Positions 24,630 to 32,500 of a DNA stretch of 40,956 nucleotides are shown in pieces. Made by a program: the position numbers and the translations under genes. The notes beneath the pieces were generated by a model. That model searched no databases and had not been told where the DNA came from. It saw nothing but the letters and a program-made list of their open reading frames with translations. The stretch comes from an uncultured Bacteroidota bacterium (GTDB lineage Bacteria > Bacteroidota > Bacteroidia > Bacteroidales > WCHB1-69). Where the stretch lies: assembly GCA_902796805.1 (NCBI GenBank), contig CADBQG010000012.1, forward strand, positions 1 through 40,956, written 5' to 3'. Within the stretch, counting starts at the first letter, position 1; every line of letters starts with the position of its first letter.

Positions 24630-25211
24630 TTAGAATTGTGCGCCAATGCAAATGTTTACAAATTGGGGTTTCTTGCCCGACATGTTTCGGAAATATTCCT
24701 GGAAAGAGTAGCGATAGTCTACACCCAGAATTATGAATCCAAGGCGTATGTCGAAGCCGGCAGTGAGGAGTGTCCAATGGTTCTCGACCATGTTTTTGTT
24801 GAAAGTCCTGAGGTCTCCGGCGCACTTCAGCAGCGGCTGGTATATCACGCCCACCTGCGGGAGAAAGGAGACAGACTTGCTGAGCCTCACGTCGCCGACG
24901 AGTTTCACGGGGATGGTGAGGTGGCGGGTTTCGAGCAGCGAGCTGGAATTGTCCGGAAAAAGGTAAGTGCCTTTGAAGAAATGGTATCCAAGCCCTACCT
25001 CGCCGAACACGTATTTTCCTGCACGGAAGTAGCCGTTGAAGTGCATGTTCCTCAAAGTCGTGAGTTCAAGATCTGCTGCGTAGCCTCTGTTGAGCGGCAC
25101 GTTCATCGAGATTTTGACTCCAGCCTGGTACCATCTTTGTGTGTACTGGGCGCTGGCTGACAATATTGCTGCGCAGAATGCCAAGGAGAGTAAAAGTCCT
25201 CTGTGTTTCAT
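24630..25211 (-). CDS. Small outer-membrane beta-barrel protein
   Basis: A 193-aa protein with a clear signal peptide (1-21, ending LSASAQ). The rest alternates polar and aromatic or aliphatic residues in about eight stretches (YQAGVKISMNVPL, FRAGKYVFGEVGLGYHF, SVSFLPQVGVIYQPL, LGFIILGVDYRYSFQEY) and ends in Phe (VNICIGAQF), as barrel proteins do. It fits the general Bacteroidetes outer-membrane barrel (PorT/OmpW-like) group; no function can be set. Its ATG overlaps the pth stop as ATGA (25208-25211), making it the last gene of a translationally coupled operon. Confidence 0.8.
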   Translation of the reverse strand: MKHRGLLLSLAFCAAILSASAQYTQRWYQAGVKISMNVPLNRGYAADLELTTLRNMHFNGYFRAGKYVFGEVGLGYHFFKGTYLFPDNSSSLLETRHLTIPVKLVGDVRLSKSVSFLPQVGVIYQPLLKCAGDLRTFNKNMVENHWTLLTAGFDIRLGFIILGVDYRYSFQEYFRNMSGKKPQFVNICIGAQF

Positions 25212-25825
25212 TCTTGTGTTTTGTCTTGATTGATCTTTACGGATTCGTTCTCCACGGTGTTGAACTGGTTCATGGTTCTCTGCATACCTGCTGTAACGAA
25301 CGATTTGAGCGCCTCGACGGCACGTTTTATCGTCTCGTCCACAATTTCGAGTTCCTTTGAGGAGAATTTGCCGAGCACGTATTCCGTCTGGTAGCCCTGC
25401 GCGTAGTCTTTGCCAATGCCGCAGCGCATTCTCGGCACGTTGCTGTGTCCGAGTTCCTCAATTATGTTGGTGATTCCGTTGTGCGAGCCGCCGCCGCCTT
25501 TCGGCCTGATTCTGAAAACGCCGAGCGGCAGGTCAAGGTCGTCGAACACCACCATGCAGTTTTCAACCGGGACATTCTCGTTGGCAAGCCAATATTTCAC
25601 GGCCTTTCCGCTCAGGTTCATGTACGTTGTCGGCATGAGAATCACGATCTGCCTCCCTTTGAACGAAGCGCGCGCCACATATCCGAGGCGCTCGCTCTTG
25701 AAGTCGGCGCCAAGGCTTTGCGCGAACGCGTGCGCGACCTCGAAGCCGTAATTGTGCCTCGTGCCAGTGTACTCTGAACCTACGTTGCCTAAGCCCACAA
25801 TCAGGTATTTCTTGTCATTCGTCAT
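25208..25825 (-). CDS. pth: Peptidyl-tRNA hydrolase
   Basis: Releases peptides from prematurely dropped peptidyl-tRNAs. The 205-aa protein has the family residues: LIVGLGNVGSEYTGTRHNYGF with the catalytic His in TRHN, MPTTYMNLSGKAV, VFDDLDLPLG with the catalytic Asp, GGGGSHNGITNI and RMRCGIGKD. The frame is open to 26011 through rsmD, but the ATG at 25825 is the family start and overlaps the end of rsmD by 11 bp. The C-terminus overlaps the barrel gene by 4 bp. The position inside the DUF3822-rsmD-pth group fits a Bacteroidetes housekeeping operon. Confidence 0.96.
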   Translation of the reverse strand: MTNDKKYLIVGLGNVGSEYTGTRHNYGFEVAHAFAQSLGADFKSERLGYVARASFKGRQIVILMPTTYMNLSGKAVKYWLANENVPVENCMVVFDDLDLPLGVFRIRPKGGGGSHNGITNIIEELGHSNVPRMRCGIGKDYAQGYQTEYVLGKFSSKELEIVDETIKRAVEALKSFVTAGMQRTMNQFNTVENESVKINQDKTQE

Positions 25826-26378
25826 CTTTTTCCTCCTCTTCCTGAATGTCAACAAAGAACGTGAAATGAAGTTTGCCGTATTTCCTGTGGTCGTAGTACT
25901 TTGGATGCTGAGAGAAGTCGTGGGCCACGGAATGTTCCAGCACGAACCAGCCGTCGGGAAGCAGAAGCCCGTTCTCAAAGACCAAGTCGGGAAGGGTTTG
26001 GATGTTGTCAAGGTCGTATGGCGGGTCGGCGAATATGATGTTGAACCGCTTGGCGCACGACTTGATGAAGCTGAATGCGTCTTGACGTATCACGGTGATG
26101 TTGTCGTAGTTTAGTTGCCCGGCCGTTTTCTGTATGAACCTTGTGCACAGCACGTTCTCGTCGACGGCCACAACCGAAAGTGCGCCGCGCGACGCGAATT
26201 CGTAGGATATGTTTCCGGTGCCGGCGAACAGGTCGAGGGCGTGCACGCTGTCGAGGTAGAAATAGTTGTTCAATATGTTGAAAAGGCTCTCCTTTCCCAT
26301 GTCCATGGTTGGGCGCACCGGCAGGTTCGACGGCGCCACTATGTGCCTCCCTTTGTTTTTCCCGCTTATTATCCTCAT
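25815..26378 (-). CDS. rsmD: 16S rRNA (guanine(966)-N2)-methyltransferase
   Basis: Methylates G966 of 16S rRNA using S-adenosylmethionine. The 187-aa protein begins MRIISGKNKGRHIVAPSNL, the RsmD N-terminal signature, followed by VRPTMDMGKESLFNIL. The SAM-binding motif is ALDLFAGTGNISYEFASRGA and the catalytic motif is FADPPYDL. Its ATG overlaps the end of the DUF3822 gene by 4 bp and its 3' end overlaps pth by 11 bp, so translation of the three is coupled. Confidence 0.96.
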   Translation of the reverse strand: MRIISGKNKGRHIVAPSNLPVRPTMDMGKESLFNILNNYFYLDSVHALDLFAGTGNISYEFASRGALSVVAVDENVLCTRFIQKTAGQLNYDNITVIRQDAFSFIKSCAKRFNIIFADPPYDLDNIQTLPDLVFENGLLLPDGWFVLEHSVAHDFSQHPKYYDHRKYGKLHFTFFVDIQEEEEKDDE

Positions 26379-27052
26379 AGTTCGAACATTGTGGTTTTCA
26401 GTTTTTTAGATGCAAAATAGTCATGCACCTGCCTGCCCGCGCCGTCTATGTCGATAACAGTTATCTCAGGTGCCTTCATTCCGAACACCTTGATTGCGTT
26501 CAGCATATAATATATTGTGTCGTCGGGATGTCCTGTGTCGAAACGGTTCAGCAGTTGCAGTTCACCTTTGGAAACTACCATCATGTCGAAGAAAGCCTTG
26601 TTCTGCGACGCAAGGATTGTGTTTTCCGCGCCGCCTTCCACCAAGTGTCTGTGGAAAAGCGAAGCTTCTGTGTGCATGTGCAGTTTGTTCGGCAGGCTTT
26701 CCAACGAGTTCGAGCGGTTGCTGCTAATGCAGGCAAGCGCGACGTATCCGCCCATATTCTCCTGCACAGTCCTTGCCGATTTGGAGGTGTCGGTGTGAAG
26801 ACGCAGATAGTCGTTGGTTTTAGCCGTGTCGAAGATTTCGGCAGGAATGAGCATTGGCACGTCCTCGGCAAGTACCACGTCGATGCTGTCGCTCTCGTTG
26901 AAGAAGGCGGCCGCCTCGACGGAAAGCAGCGCTCCGGAGTCGCCGGGGAAGGACATGGTCTCACGCCGGCCGTTTTCCGTCCTGGCAAAATAAAATCCAT
27001 CCTGTGAAACGCGGATGGATTTGTCAAAATACAGGTTTAAAAAAGATGTCAT
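26375..27052 (-). CDS. DUF3822 family protein
   Basis: A 225-aa cytoplasmic protein with no signal peptide. It fits the DUF3822 family, which is found almost only in Bacteroidetes directly upstream of rsmD, by size, position and pattern (LYFDKSIRVSQDGFYFA, VLAEDVPMLIPAEIFD, VALACISSNRSNSL, LQLLNRFDTGHPDDTIYYML). The alternating strands and two-lobed layout have the look of an actin/hexokinase-type ATPase fold, but that is inference. Function is unknown. Its 3' end overlaps rsmD by 4 bp; the preceding gene ends 12 nt upstream. Confidence 0.85.
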   Translation of the reverse strand: MTSFLNLYFDKSIRVSQDGFYFARTENGRRETMSFPGDSGALLSVEAAAFFNESDSIDVVLAEDVPMLIPAEIFDTAKTNDYLRLHTDTSKSARTVQENMGGYVALACISSNRSNSLESLPNKLHMHTEASLFHRHLVEGGAENTILASQNKAFFDMMVVSKGELQLLNRFDTGHPDDTIYYMLNAIKVFGMKAPEITVIDIDGAGRQVHDYFASKKLKTTMFEL

Positions 27053-27064
27053 TTCGTAAAGGCT

Positions 27065-27745
27065 TTATTCCCAGCTGCCGGCTGTGCTGGCCTCTGTGAG
27101 CGAGCCCATGGTCAACCCCTCGTATTGCGAGCGGTACTGGTCTTCTTCGGCGAGGTCGCTGTAGAAAATCCCGTTCCAGAACTTGGTGAAGAAGCCGGCG
27201 TTGTCAGGTGTGATTGACTTCTCCATATTCACAAGCATCTCGTCAAGGCCAACTTCAATCTTGTAAACAGGGATTGTGTATGTCTTGCTTGAAAGCGAGT
27301 CGACTTGTATGGAGTATTTGTTCTCCTTGTTGGAGAACGGGACATACTGGAAGTTCTTGAAGTTGTCGGCGGTGAGGTTGTGGTCGATGTCGAGGATTTT
27401 CTCGATGGCGGGCACGTTGACAACCTCCTTGCGGATGAGACCGAGCTTGAAGGCCTCAACCTCGCTCATGGTGTCGGGGAAGTTGCCGACGTTCTTCTCG
27501 ATCTGCACTGTGCCGTTCTTCACGAAGTCGACGAGGTCGTCGATGTCTGAAGCGAAAGTCTTGTTGACGTTCTTGTACACTGCCTGTGCGCTGCGTATGG
27601 CGAGGAGGTTCTGAACATTGGCCTCCTTGCGCAACTGGTAGACGGTTTTGAACTTCTCGGGGCGCATGATGCTTCTTGCGGCGAACACGGCAAGCACTAT
27701 CACCACGATGCCCATCAGGAATGCGAATAATCTTCTGAATTTCAT
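27065..27745 (-). CDS. Single-span membrane-anchored protein of unknown function
   Basis: A 226-aa protein with one N-terminal hydrophobic segment (residues 5-24, FAFLMGIVVIVLAVFAAR) and no cleavage site, so an inner-membrane anchor with a periplasmic or cytoplasmic soluble domain. Residues 30-65 are helical (YQLRKEANVQNLLAIRSAQAVY), reminiscent of the stalk of pseudopilin-like proteins, followed by a mixed region and an acidic C-terminus. I do not recognise the family. It is the first gene of the five-gene operon ending at 24630 and has its own promoter (27794-27801). Confidence 0.75.
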   Translation of the reverse strand: MKFRRLFAFLMGIVVIVLAVFAARSIMRPEKFKTVYQLRKEANVQNLLAIRSAQAVYKNVNKTFASDIDDLVDFVKNGTVQIEKNVGNFPDTMSEVEAFKLGLIRKEVVNVPAIEKILDIDHNLTADNFKNFQYVPFSNKENKYSIQVDSLSSKTYTIPVYKIEVGLDEMLVNMEKSITPDNAGFFTKFWNGIFYSDLAEEDQYRSQYEGLTMGSLTEASTAGSWE

Positions 27746-27793
27746 AATGCTGTATTACTTTACAATTATTTTTCTTCTACAAAGTCAAGGTTG

Positions 27794-27801
27794 CAAAATT
27801 A
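27794..27801 (-). promoter_or_regulatory. -7 box of the DUF3822-rsmD-pth operon promoter
   Basis: TAATTTTG on the minus strand matches TAnnTTTG, 48 nt before the ATG at 27745. A TTG about 21 nt upstream may be the -33 box. Confidence 0.5.
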
Positions 27802-27896
27802 ACAAAAAAATGAGTTCAATGACAACATCGGCTAAAATATTTTTCGACAAACATAATGCGTGAATTTTATCGTATGTTTGTGGCAGGGACTTATCG

Positions 27897-28535
27897 TCAG
27901 AAAAGGATTCTGTGAATCCCCGGTTCGTAACGCCTTGCAAGCAGGGATTTTATCGACAAATAGTCGTCAGGATTCTCCACGAAGTCGATGTTTTCGGTGT
28001 CGACAAGCAGTATCGGAACGCTCGCGTTCTCCCTGAAATATGTGAGGTACTTCTCCTGAATGTCGGAAAGGTAGGTGTCGGTTATGCCGCTTTCGTAGCT
28101 GCGCCCCCTTTTTGCTATCTGCCTGAGCAGCCTCTCCGGTCTGGAATAGAGGTATATTATGAGGTCGGGGTGCGGGAGCTGCGACGAAAGTGCGTCGAAA
28201 ACACTCTTGAATAGCATGAATTCGTCGTTGTCGAGATTGTTTTTCGAGAAAAGAAGGCACTTGTCGATGAAGTAGTCGCCGATGGTGAAGTCGGCGAATA
28301 TGTTCATAGATGGGAGGAAGGCCTTGAGTTGCTGGTATCGGTCCATGAGGAAAGTCATCTCGAGGGGGAATGCATAGAGATGCGGTTCCTTGTAGAACTT
28401 CGGGAGGAAAGGGTTCTCGGCGAAGCGCTCGTAGATTGGCTCGGCGTCCATGTCTTTGGAGAGCATCTCGACGAGTGTTGTCTTGCCGGCCCCTATGCTG
28501 CCTTCGACGGCCACGTAGTTGTATGGTATTTTCAT
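27897..28535 (-). CDS. Deoxynucleoside kinase
   Basis: A 212-aa nucleoside salvage enzyme that phosphorylates deoxynucleosides with ATP. The P-loop is GSIGAGKTTLVEML (residues 12-25). The substrate-site Glu is in YERFAENPFL, and FLMDRYQQL and the lid-like region RPERLLRQIAKRGRSYE follow, as in the dGK/dAK group. Specificity among purine or pyrimidine nucleosides cannot be read. It follows folK by 14 nt in the same direction, with no own promoter, so it is read with folK. Confidence 0.92.
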   Translation of the reverse strand: MKIPYNYVAVEGSIGAGKTTLVEMLSKDMDAEPIYERFAENPFLPKFYKEPHLYAFPLEMTFLMDRYQQLKAFLPSMNIFADFTIGDYFIDKCLLFSKNNLDNDEFMLFKSVFDALSSQLPHPDLIIYLYSRPERLLRQIAKRGRSYESGITDTYLSDIQEKYLTYFRENASVPILLVDTENIDFVENPDDYLSIKSLLARRYEPGIHRILF

Positions 28536-28549
28536 AGTCTGGTGTTTTG

Positions 28550-28975
28550 TTATAGGTTGATGTTCAGTTCTTTCAACAGGAGGAGGAGGAATTCACGGTC
28601 ATGGATGTGAGGGTGGGGGAGAGTCAGCCTTGGACTTTCGAGGCGCACGCCGTCGTAGTCGAGGATGTCAAGGTCTATCTCCCGGTCGTGGTATACAGGC
28701 CTGCCGTGCTTGTCACCCCCGCTTTTCTCGGTGCGGCCGAGCATTCGCTCTATCGACTGGAGCGTGTCGAGCAGTTTGACTGGCGAGAGCGGGGTGCGCA
28801 CCACGGCAATCTGGTTCATGAAGGGATGCGACACAAAGCCCCACGACTCGGTCTCGATCAACGAAGACAGCCGCTCCACAACGCCCGCAGAACGGGAAAT
28901 CTCGGCAATGGCCGCCGAAATCGCTCCGGCGCGGTCGCCCAAGTTGCTCCCTAAGGAAATGACAGCCCTACGCAT
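28550..28975 (-). CDS. folK: Hydroxymethyldihydropterin pyrophosphokinase
   Basis: Transfers pyrophosphate from ATP to 6-hydroxymethyl-7,8-dihydropterin in folate synthesis. The 141-aa protein has all the family blocks: ISLGSNLGDRAGAISAAIAE at the start, SLIETESWGF, FMNQIAVVRTPLSP, and the metal-binding HGRPVYHDREIDLDILDYDG followed by LPHPHIHDREFLLLLL. The frame is open to 29020, but the ATG at 28975 gives the standard N-terminus. It stands between the 49-aa gene (14-nt gap) and the deoxynucleoside kinase. Confidence 0.96.
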   Translation of the reverse strand: MRRAVISLGSNLGDRAGAISAAIAEISRSAGVVERLSSLIETESWGFVSHPFMNQIAVVRTPLSPVKLLDTLQSIERMLGRTEKSGGDKHGRPVYHDREIDLDILDYDGVRLESPRLTLPHPHIHDREFLLLLLKELNINL

Positions 28976-28989
28976 CCTCGCGCCTGATG

Positions 28990-29139
28990 TCAGTTGTTGA
29001 CCACAAGAATAGGCTCGCACTTCGCCACGAGTATCAACGACAGCGAGGCGGAGTACTTGAGAATGTTGTCAATCACGCTGCAAGAGGGCTTTTCACGTTT
29101 AATGGGTCTTTTTTGAACAGGTGTAGATGTTTTTTCCAT
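28990..29139 (-). CDS. Small 49-aa protein of unknown function
   Basis: A short frame starting at the ATG at 29139 (MEKTSTPVQKRPIKREKPSC) and ending ILVVNN 14 nt before folK, in the same direction. The basic N-terminal half followed by a helix-forming NILKYSASLSLILV stretch and the good spacing favour a real gene over chance. The frame extends to 29190 but the upstream residues are unlikely. No family is recognised. Confidence 0.5.
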   Translation of the reverse strand: MEKTSTPVQKRPIKREKPSCSVIDNILKYSASLSLILVAKCEPILVVNN

Positions 29140-29222
29140 CGGCAATAAATATGTTAATTCATCATTTATATAACAAAGAACGCAACACATGCCTCTTTAT
29201 TGTGAACGCCGTGGAAAAAAGT

Positions 29223-29591
29223 TCATTTCTTAAAGATGAAATACACGGCCAGGACAAGTAGCGCGAAGCCGACGACCTTGTTCCACGTCAGCGTTTCGCC
29301 CTTGAAGAAAATCAGTGTGAACAGTGTGAATATCGACAGTGATAGGAATTCTTGAATGACTTTCAGCTGCCACAGGTTGAACGGGCCGCCGTTTCCCTCA
29401 TACCCGATACGGTTCGCCGGGACCATGAAGCTGTACTCCATCAGTGCGATGCCCCAGCTGAAAAGCACCACAAGCGGCAACGAGAGTTTGCTGAACCAGC
29501 TGTAGCTCTGCAACCTCAAATGGCTGTACCAGGCGAAAGTCATGAACACATTCGACACAACCAAAAGCATTATTGTATATACTCCTCTCAT
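29223..29591 (-). CDS. DUF486 (DMT-like) membrane protein
   Basis: A 122-aa protein with four hydrophobic spans. It fits DUF486: MLLVVSNVFMTFAWYSHLR, VVLFSWGIALMEYSFMVPANRIGY, LWQLKVIQEFLSLSIFTLF and a final span ending YFIFKK. DUF486 proteins are half-size members of the drug/metabolite transporter superfamily and their substrate is unknown. The promoter TATTTTTG lies at 29640-29633, leaving a leader of about 35 nt. It ends about 80 nt before the 49-aa gene, with no overlap. Confidence 0.88.
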   Translation of the reverse strand: MRGVYTIMLLVVSNVFMTFAWYSHLRLQSYSWFSKLSLPLVVLFSWGIALMEYSFMVPANRIGYEGNGGPFNLWQLKVIQEFLSLSIFTLFTLIFFKGETLTWNKVVGFALLVLAVYFIFKK

Positions 29592-29632
29592 ATTATCGAT
29601 TTTGATATCCTGTCCAGAATTTAAAATTCCGG

Positions 29633-29640
29633 CAAAAATA
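29633..29640 (-). promoter_or_regulatory. -7 box of DUF486 gene
   Basis: TATTTTTG on the minus strand matches TAnnTTTG and lies about 42 nt before the start codon. Confidence 0.45.
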
Positions 29641-30071
29641 AATATTTAGTCCGAATATTCAACCACAAAGCATACTGATGTTTTTGTGTGAAACGAGTGT
29701 CGGTACAACAAAACAGAATGTTAAACGATCCTGAAACCAAACAAAGCACACATGTTACAAATGTTGCAAATAGATAAACACCATTAGCAACACTTATACC
29801 ACCTGTATAAAAAATGCCTGTTACAAATGTATAACATACGCCATTTGGATACAAATAGAAACACCAAGAAAAAAGTACGAGTATTTAACCAGGGTCATTG
29901 CATTCGCTTGTTAAAGGTTTGAAGCTGTGATTAAATCTATAATTATAACATTTTATAACAGAGGTAAATATAAATATATCGTAAAGTAAAACTTCAAACC
30001 AATGTAGGTGTTTTATATGGGTGTGTTTTTTGTAAAATTTATTTAAAATCCTGATTATTTCATGAAGAAAC
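29641..30071. other. AT-rich intergenic stretch with repeats, no gene seen
   Basis: About 430 nt rich in A and T, between two divergent genes. It contains two copies of TGTTACAAATGT (29753-29764 and 29819-29830) and a 9-bp inverted repeat GGTTTGAAG / CTTCAAACC (29916-29924 and 29992-30000). No convincing coding frame was seen. It may hold binding sites for the XRE regulator that follows. Confidence 0.6.
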
Positions 30072-30101
30072 TTGTATATAAATGTAAAAAGTGTATTTTC
30101 G
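30072..30101 (+). promoter_or_regulatory. Promoter of the XRE regulator gene
   Basis: TTG (30072-30074) and the -7-like TATTTTCG (30094-30101) are 19 bp apart. Transcription would begin near 30107, 19 nt before the ATG. The final bases TTCG depart from the usual TTTG; the same octamer precedes the M14 peptidase gene. Confidence 0.5.
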
Positions 30102-30125
30102 CACAGATGTTTGAAAAATACAAAT

Positions 30126-30626
30126 ATGGAGGATAGGATAAAGTCTATTGTTGAGTATTCACATTTGTCAACAACGAATTTTGCTGATACAATTGGAATA
30201 AGTCGTTCCGCCCTGGTACATCTTTTGTCAGGACGTAACCAGCCGAGTCTTGATGTGCTGAGGAAGATACTGAATGTTTTTCCTGAAATATCCATCGACT
30301 GGATAATGTTCGGTCATGGGTCAATGCTACGTGAGGGAACTGCCGTGGCTGAAGAACCAGGCACATCTGCACCAGAATCCGATAGTTTCCGTCAAACCGA
30401 CCTGTTCGGCGGGATAGAGTATTCTGACGAGGTTGTTTCTCCGTCGATTATTAGCAAGCCAGAGACTGTCGATACACCTGACACCTCGGCTGCCTCGTCG
30501 CAGTCTGCATCACGGCCGCTTGTTCGCAAAGAAAAAATCCGGCAGACCCAAGAGAAGAAAATCGTGAAAATAGTTTTCTTCTACAGCGACAACACTTTCG
30601 AGGAATTCAAGAAGGCTCTGCAATAG
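30126..30626 (+). CDS. XRE-family HTH transcriptional regulator
   Basis: A 166-aa DNA-binding protein. Residues 1-60 form a Cro/cI-type helix-turn-helix (IVEYSHLSTTNFADTIGIS, RSALVHLLSGRNQPSLDVLR), followed by the motif FPEISIDWIMFGHGSML that is typical of Bacteroidetes XRE proteins. The rest (about 75-140) is a low-complexity linker rich in Ser, Pro and Glu, ending in a basic segment (KIRQTQEKKIVKIVFFYSDNT). The frame is open to 30072, but the ATG at 30126 lies just after the promoter. It may regulate itself or its neighbour, the M14 peptidase, which carries the same unusual -7 octamer. Confidence 0.88.
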   Translation: MEDRIKSIVEYSHLSTTNFADTIGISRSALVHLLSGRNQPSLDVLRKILNVFPEISIDWIMFGHGSMLREGTAVAEEPGTSAPESDSFRQTDLFGGIEYSDEVVSPSIISKPETVDTPDTSAASSQSASRPLVRKEKIRQTQEKKIVKIVFFYSDNTFEEFKKALQ

Positions 30627-30657
30627 AGCAGCACGATGTATATTTTGTCAGATAAGT

Positions 30658-30682
30658 CACGTCAGATGCGCAGTCTGACGTG
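30658..30682 (+). terminator. Hairpin after the XRE gene
   Basis: CACGTCAGA (30658-30666), loop of 7, TCTGACGTG (30674-30682): a perfect 9-bp stem 32 nt after the stop. No T-run follows, so it may instead be a Rho-dependent end, an RNA stabiliser or an operator. Confidence 0.4.
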
Positions 30683-30733
30683 CAATGCCGTGGTGTTGCC
30701 TTCTTTGTTTCATCAAACGAGTTACGTTTTTTG

Positions 30734-30741
30734 TATTTTCG
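30734..30741 (+). promoter_or_regulatory. -7-like box of the M14 peptidase gene
   Basis: TATTTTCG, identical to the box before the XRE gene, 18 nt before the ATG at 30760, giving a leader of about 13 nt. No -33 box is obvious. Confidence 0.45.
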
Positions 30742-30759
30742 CGCTGAAAAACTTTTCAG

Positions 30760-32445
30760 ATGAGAAATACGGCAGTAATACTTTTATATATAATTGTGCT
30801 AACCGGCATAGCAAAAGGACAGAATATCGATTTGCTCGAAAAGGGCCTCTTGCCGGAGTTCTATGTTGAGGTCGAATGCTCACGGGCTGAACTTGCTGAA
30901 ATATCAAGGTTGTTTTCGGTTGACAAAGTCTCCCCTGGCCAGTCTGGGAATTGCCGTGCCAGGATATTCCTGACACAGAAAGACATAGTTGGTTTCTACG
31001 AATTGGGGGTGCCATATACTGTAATCGAAGGGGAGCGTGCCTGGGTGAGCATGGCCGGCAGTTACCAGGAATTATCGTCGGAATGGAACCGATACCCCAC
31101 ATATCAGGCTTACTTGGAGATCATGGCCGCTTTCAGGGACGAATACCCCGGGTTGTGCACCATCGACACCATTCTGTCGCAAACTCCTGAAAACCATTCG
31201 ATACTCTGCGCCCGCATCTCGAGCAATCTGGTGGAAGAGGGAAAGCCTTCCATATTCTACTCGTCTACAATCCATGGCGATGAAGTTGTAGGGTATTATC
31301 TACTTATACGGCTCATTGACAAGTTATTGTCGGAGTATTTCACGAACAGCGCTGTCAGGGAGCTTGTCGACAACAACGACATCTGGATATGCCCTCTCCA
31401 CAATCCCGACGGCACATACCGAACCTCTGACAGCCAGATTAACACTTCTCCGGTCTCGACCCGTGGCAACGCCCACGGTGTAGACCTCAACAGATCCTTC
31501 CCTTTGGCGGGCGGTGTTGTGGCAAAGAGTCCCGAGGAACCGGAGGTGGCTGCGATGACGGCCTTCCTTGAGTCGCACAACTTCACGGTCGCCGCCAACC
31601 TTCACGGCGGGGCGGAGGTGTTCAACTATCCGTGGGACAGATGGATGAGCTGGCAGCGGCGACATGCCGACCACGAGTGGTGGCAGTATGTTGGCCGCGG
31701 CTATGCAGACACGTGCCACGCTTTCAGCCAGAATTACATGACCGACGTTGACAACGGCGTCACCAATGGCGGCGACTGGTATATAATCGAAGGCTCCATG
31801 CAGGACTACCACAACTACTACCACGGCGCGAGACACGTTACGATAGAGGTCAGCGGCGACAAGGTGGCCCCGTCGTACATGCTGCCATACTATTGGGCGT
31901 ACTCCAGCCATTCGCTCATGAACTTCATGAAGGAGGCGGGAAACGGCATACACGGCACTGTTAGGGACTCCCTGACGGGAACGCCGCTGAAAGCAACGGT
32001 GTTCATTGAAAACCACGACATCGACAACTCGCACGTTTCCACTTCAATGCCACACGGCGACTATCACCGTCCGATAAAGGCCGGCACATATTCTGTAACA
32101 TACTCGTCGCCAGGCTATCTTCCGAAAACTGTGGTTGCTGAAGTTGCCGATGGTTCCCGCGTTAACGTTGATGTAGAGTTAGTGAGGAGCACCGGTATAG
32201 TTTCATCAGCCAAAGGAGTTAAGGTGTATCCTAATCCCGCCATTGGCGTGTGTCGCGTGGCCTTTGAAAGCGTGGGCGATGCTGAAGCGATGCTGAAGAT
32301 GTACGATTCTTCGGGCAGGCTTCTGTTGGAGGAGCGGTCACGTGGTTCGTTCGACCTGAATGTTACATCCTGTCCCAGTGGAGTTTACACCATTGTGGTT
32401 GAGAGGGATGGTGTTACATACAGGACAAGAATGGTGAAGATGTAG
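30760..32445 (+). CDS. Secreted M14 zinc carboxypeptidase with T9SS sorting domain
   Basis: A 561-aa exported peptidase. After the signal peptide (1-20) and a propeptide-like region, the M14 catalytic domain spans about 110-385: zinc ligands in STIHGDEVVGYYLL (His172, Glu175), CPLHNPDGTY, GVDLNRSFPL, a third zinc His in AANLHGGAEVFNYPWD and the catalytic Glu in VTIEVSGDK. Residues 393-470 are a CarboxypepD_reg-like beta-sandwich (GIHGTVRDSLTGTPLKATVF). Residues 485-561 are a type A T9SS C-terminal domain, starting VKVYPNPAIG and ending RTRMVKM. It should therefore be secreted across the outer membrane by the type IX system and attached to the surface or released. Confidence 0.94.
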   Translation: MRNTAVILLYIIVLTGIAKGQNIDLLEKGLLPEFYVEVECSRAELAEISRLFSVDKVSPGQSGNCRARIFLTQKDIVGFYELGVPYTVIEGERAWVSMAGSYQELSSEWNRYPTYQAYLEIMAAFRDEYPGLCTIDTILSQTPENHSILCARISSNLVEEGKPSIFYSSTIHGDEVVGYYLLIRLIDKLLSEYFTNSAVRELVDNNDIWICPLHNPDGTYRTSDSQINTSPVSTRGNAHGVDLNRSFPLAGGVVAKSPEEPEVAAMTAFLESHNFTVAANLHGGAEVFNYPWDRWMSWQRRHADHEWWQYVGRGYADTCHAFSQNYMTDVDNGVTNGGDWYIIEGSMQDYHNYYHGARHVTIEVSGDKVAPSYMLPYYWAYSSHSLMNFMKEAGNGIHGTVRDSLTGTPLKATVFIENHDIDNSHVSTSMPHGDYHRPIKAGTYSVTYSSPGYLPKTVVAEVADGSRVNVDVELVRSTGIVSSAKGVKVYPNPAIGVCRVAFESVGDAEAMLKMYDSSGRLLLEERSRGSFDLNVTSCPSGVYTIVVERDGVTYRTRMVKM

Positions 32446-32500
32446 GACTTCACATTTCATCCGACATATCAGGACAAGAAAAGCGGCAGTCGGGGGTGTT

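Noticed and set aside
24576-25160. A 194-codon plus-strand frame after the tRNA genes
   Set aside because: It is opposite the barrel protein gene whose signal peptide and operon overlap are clear.
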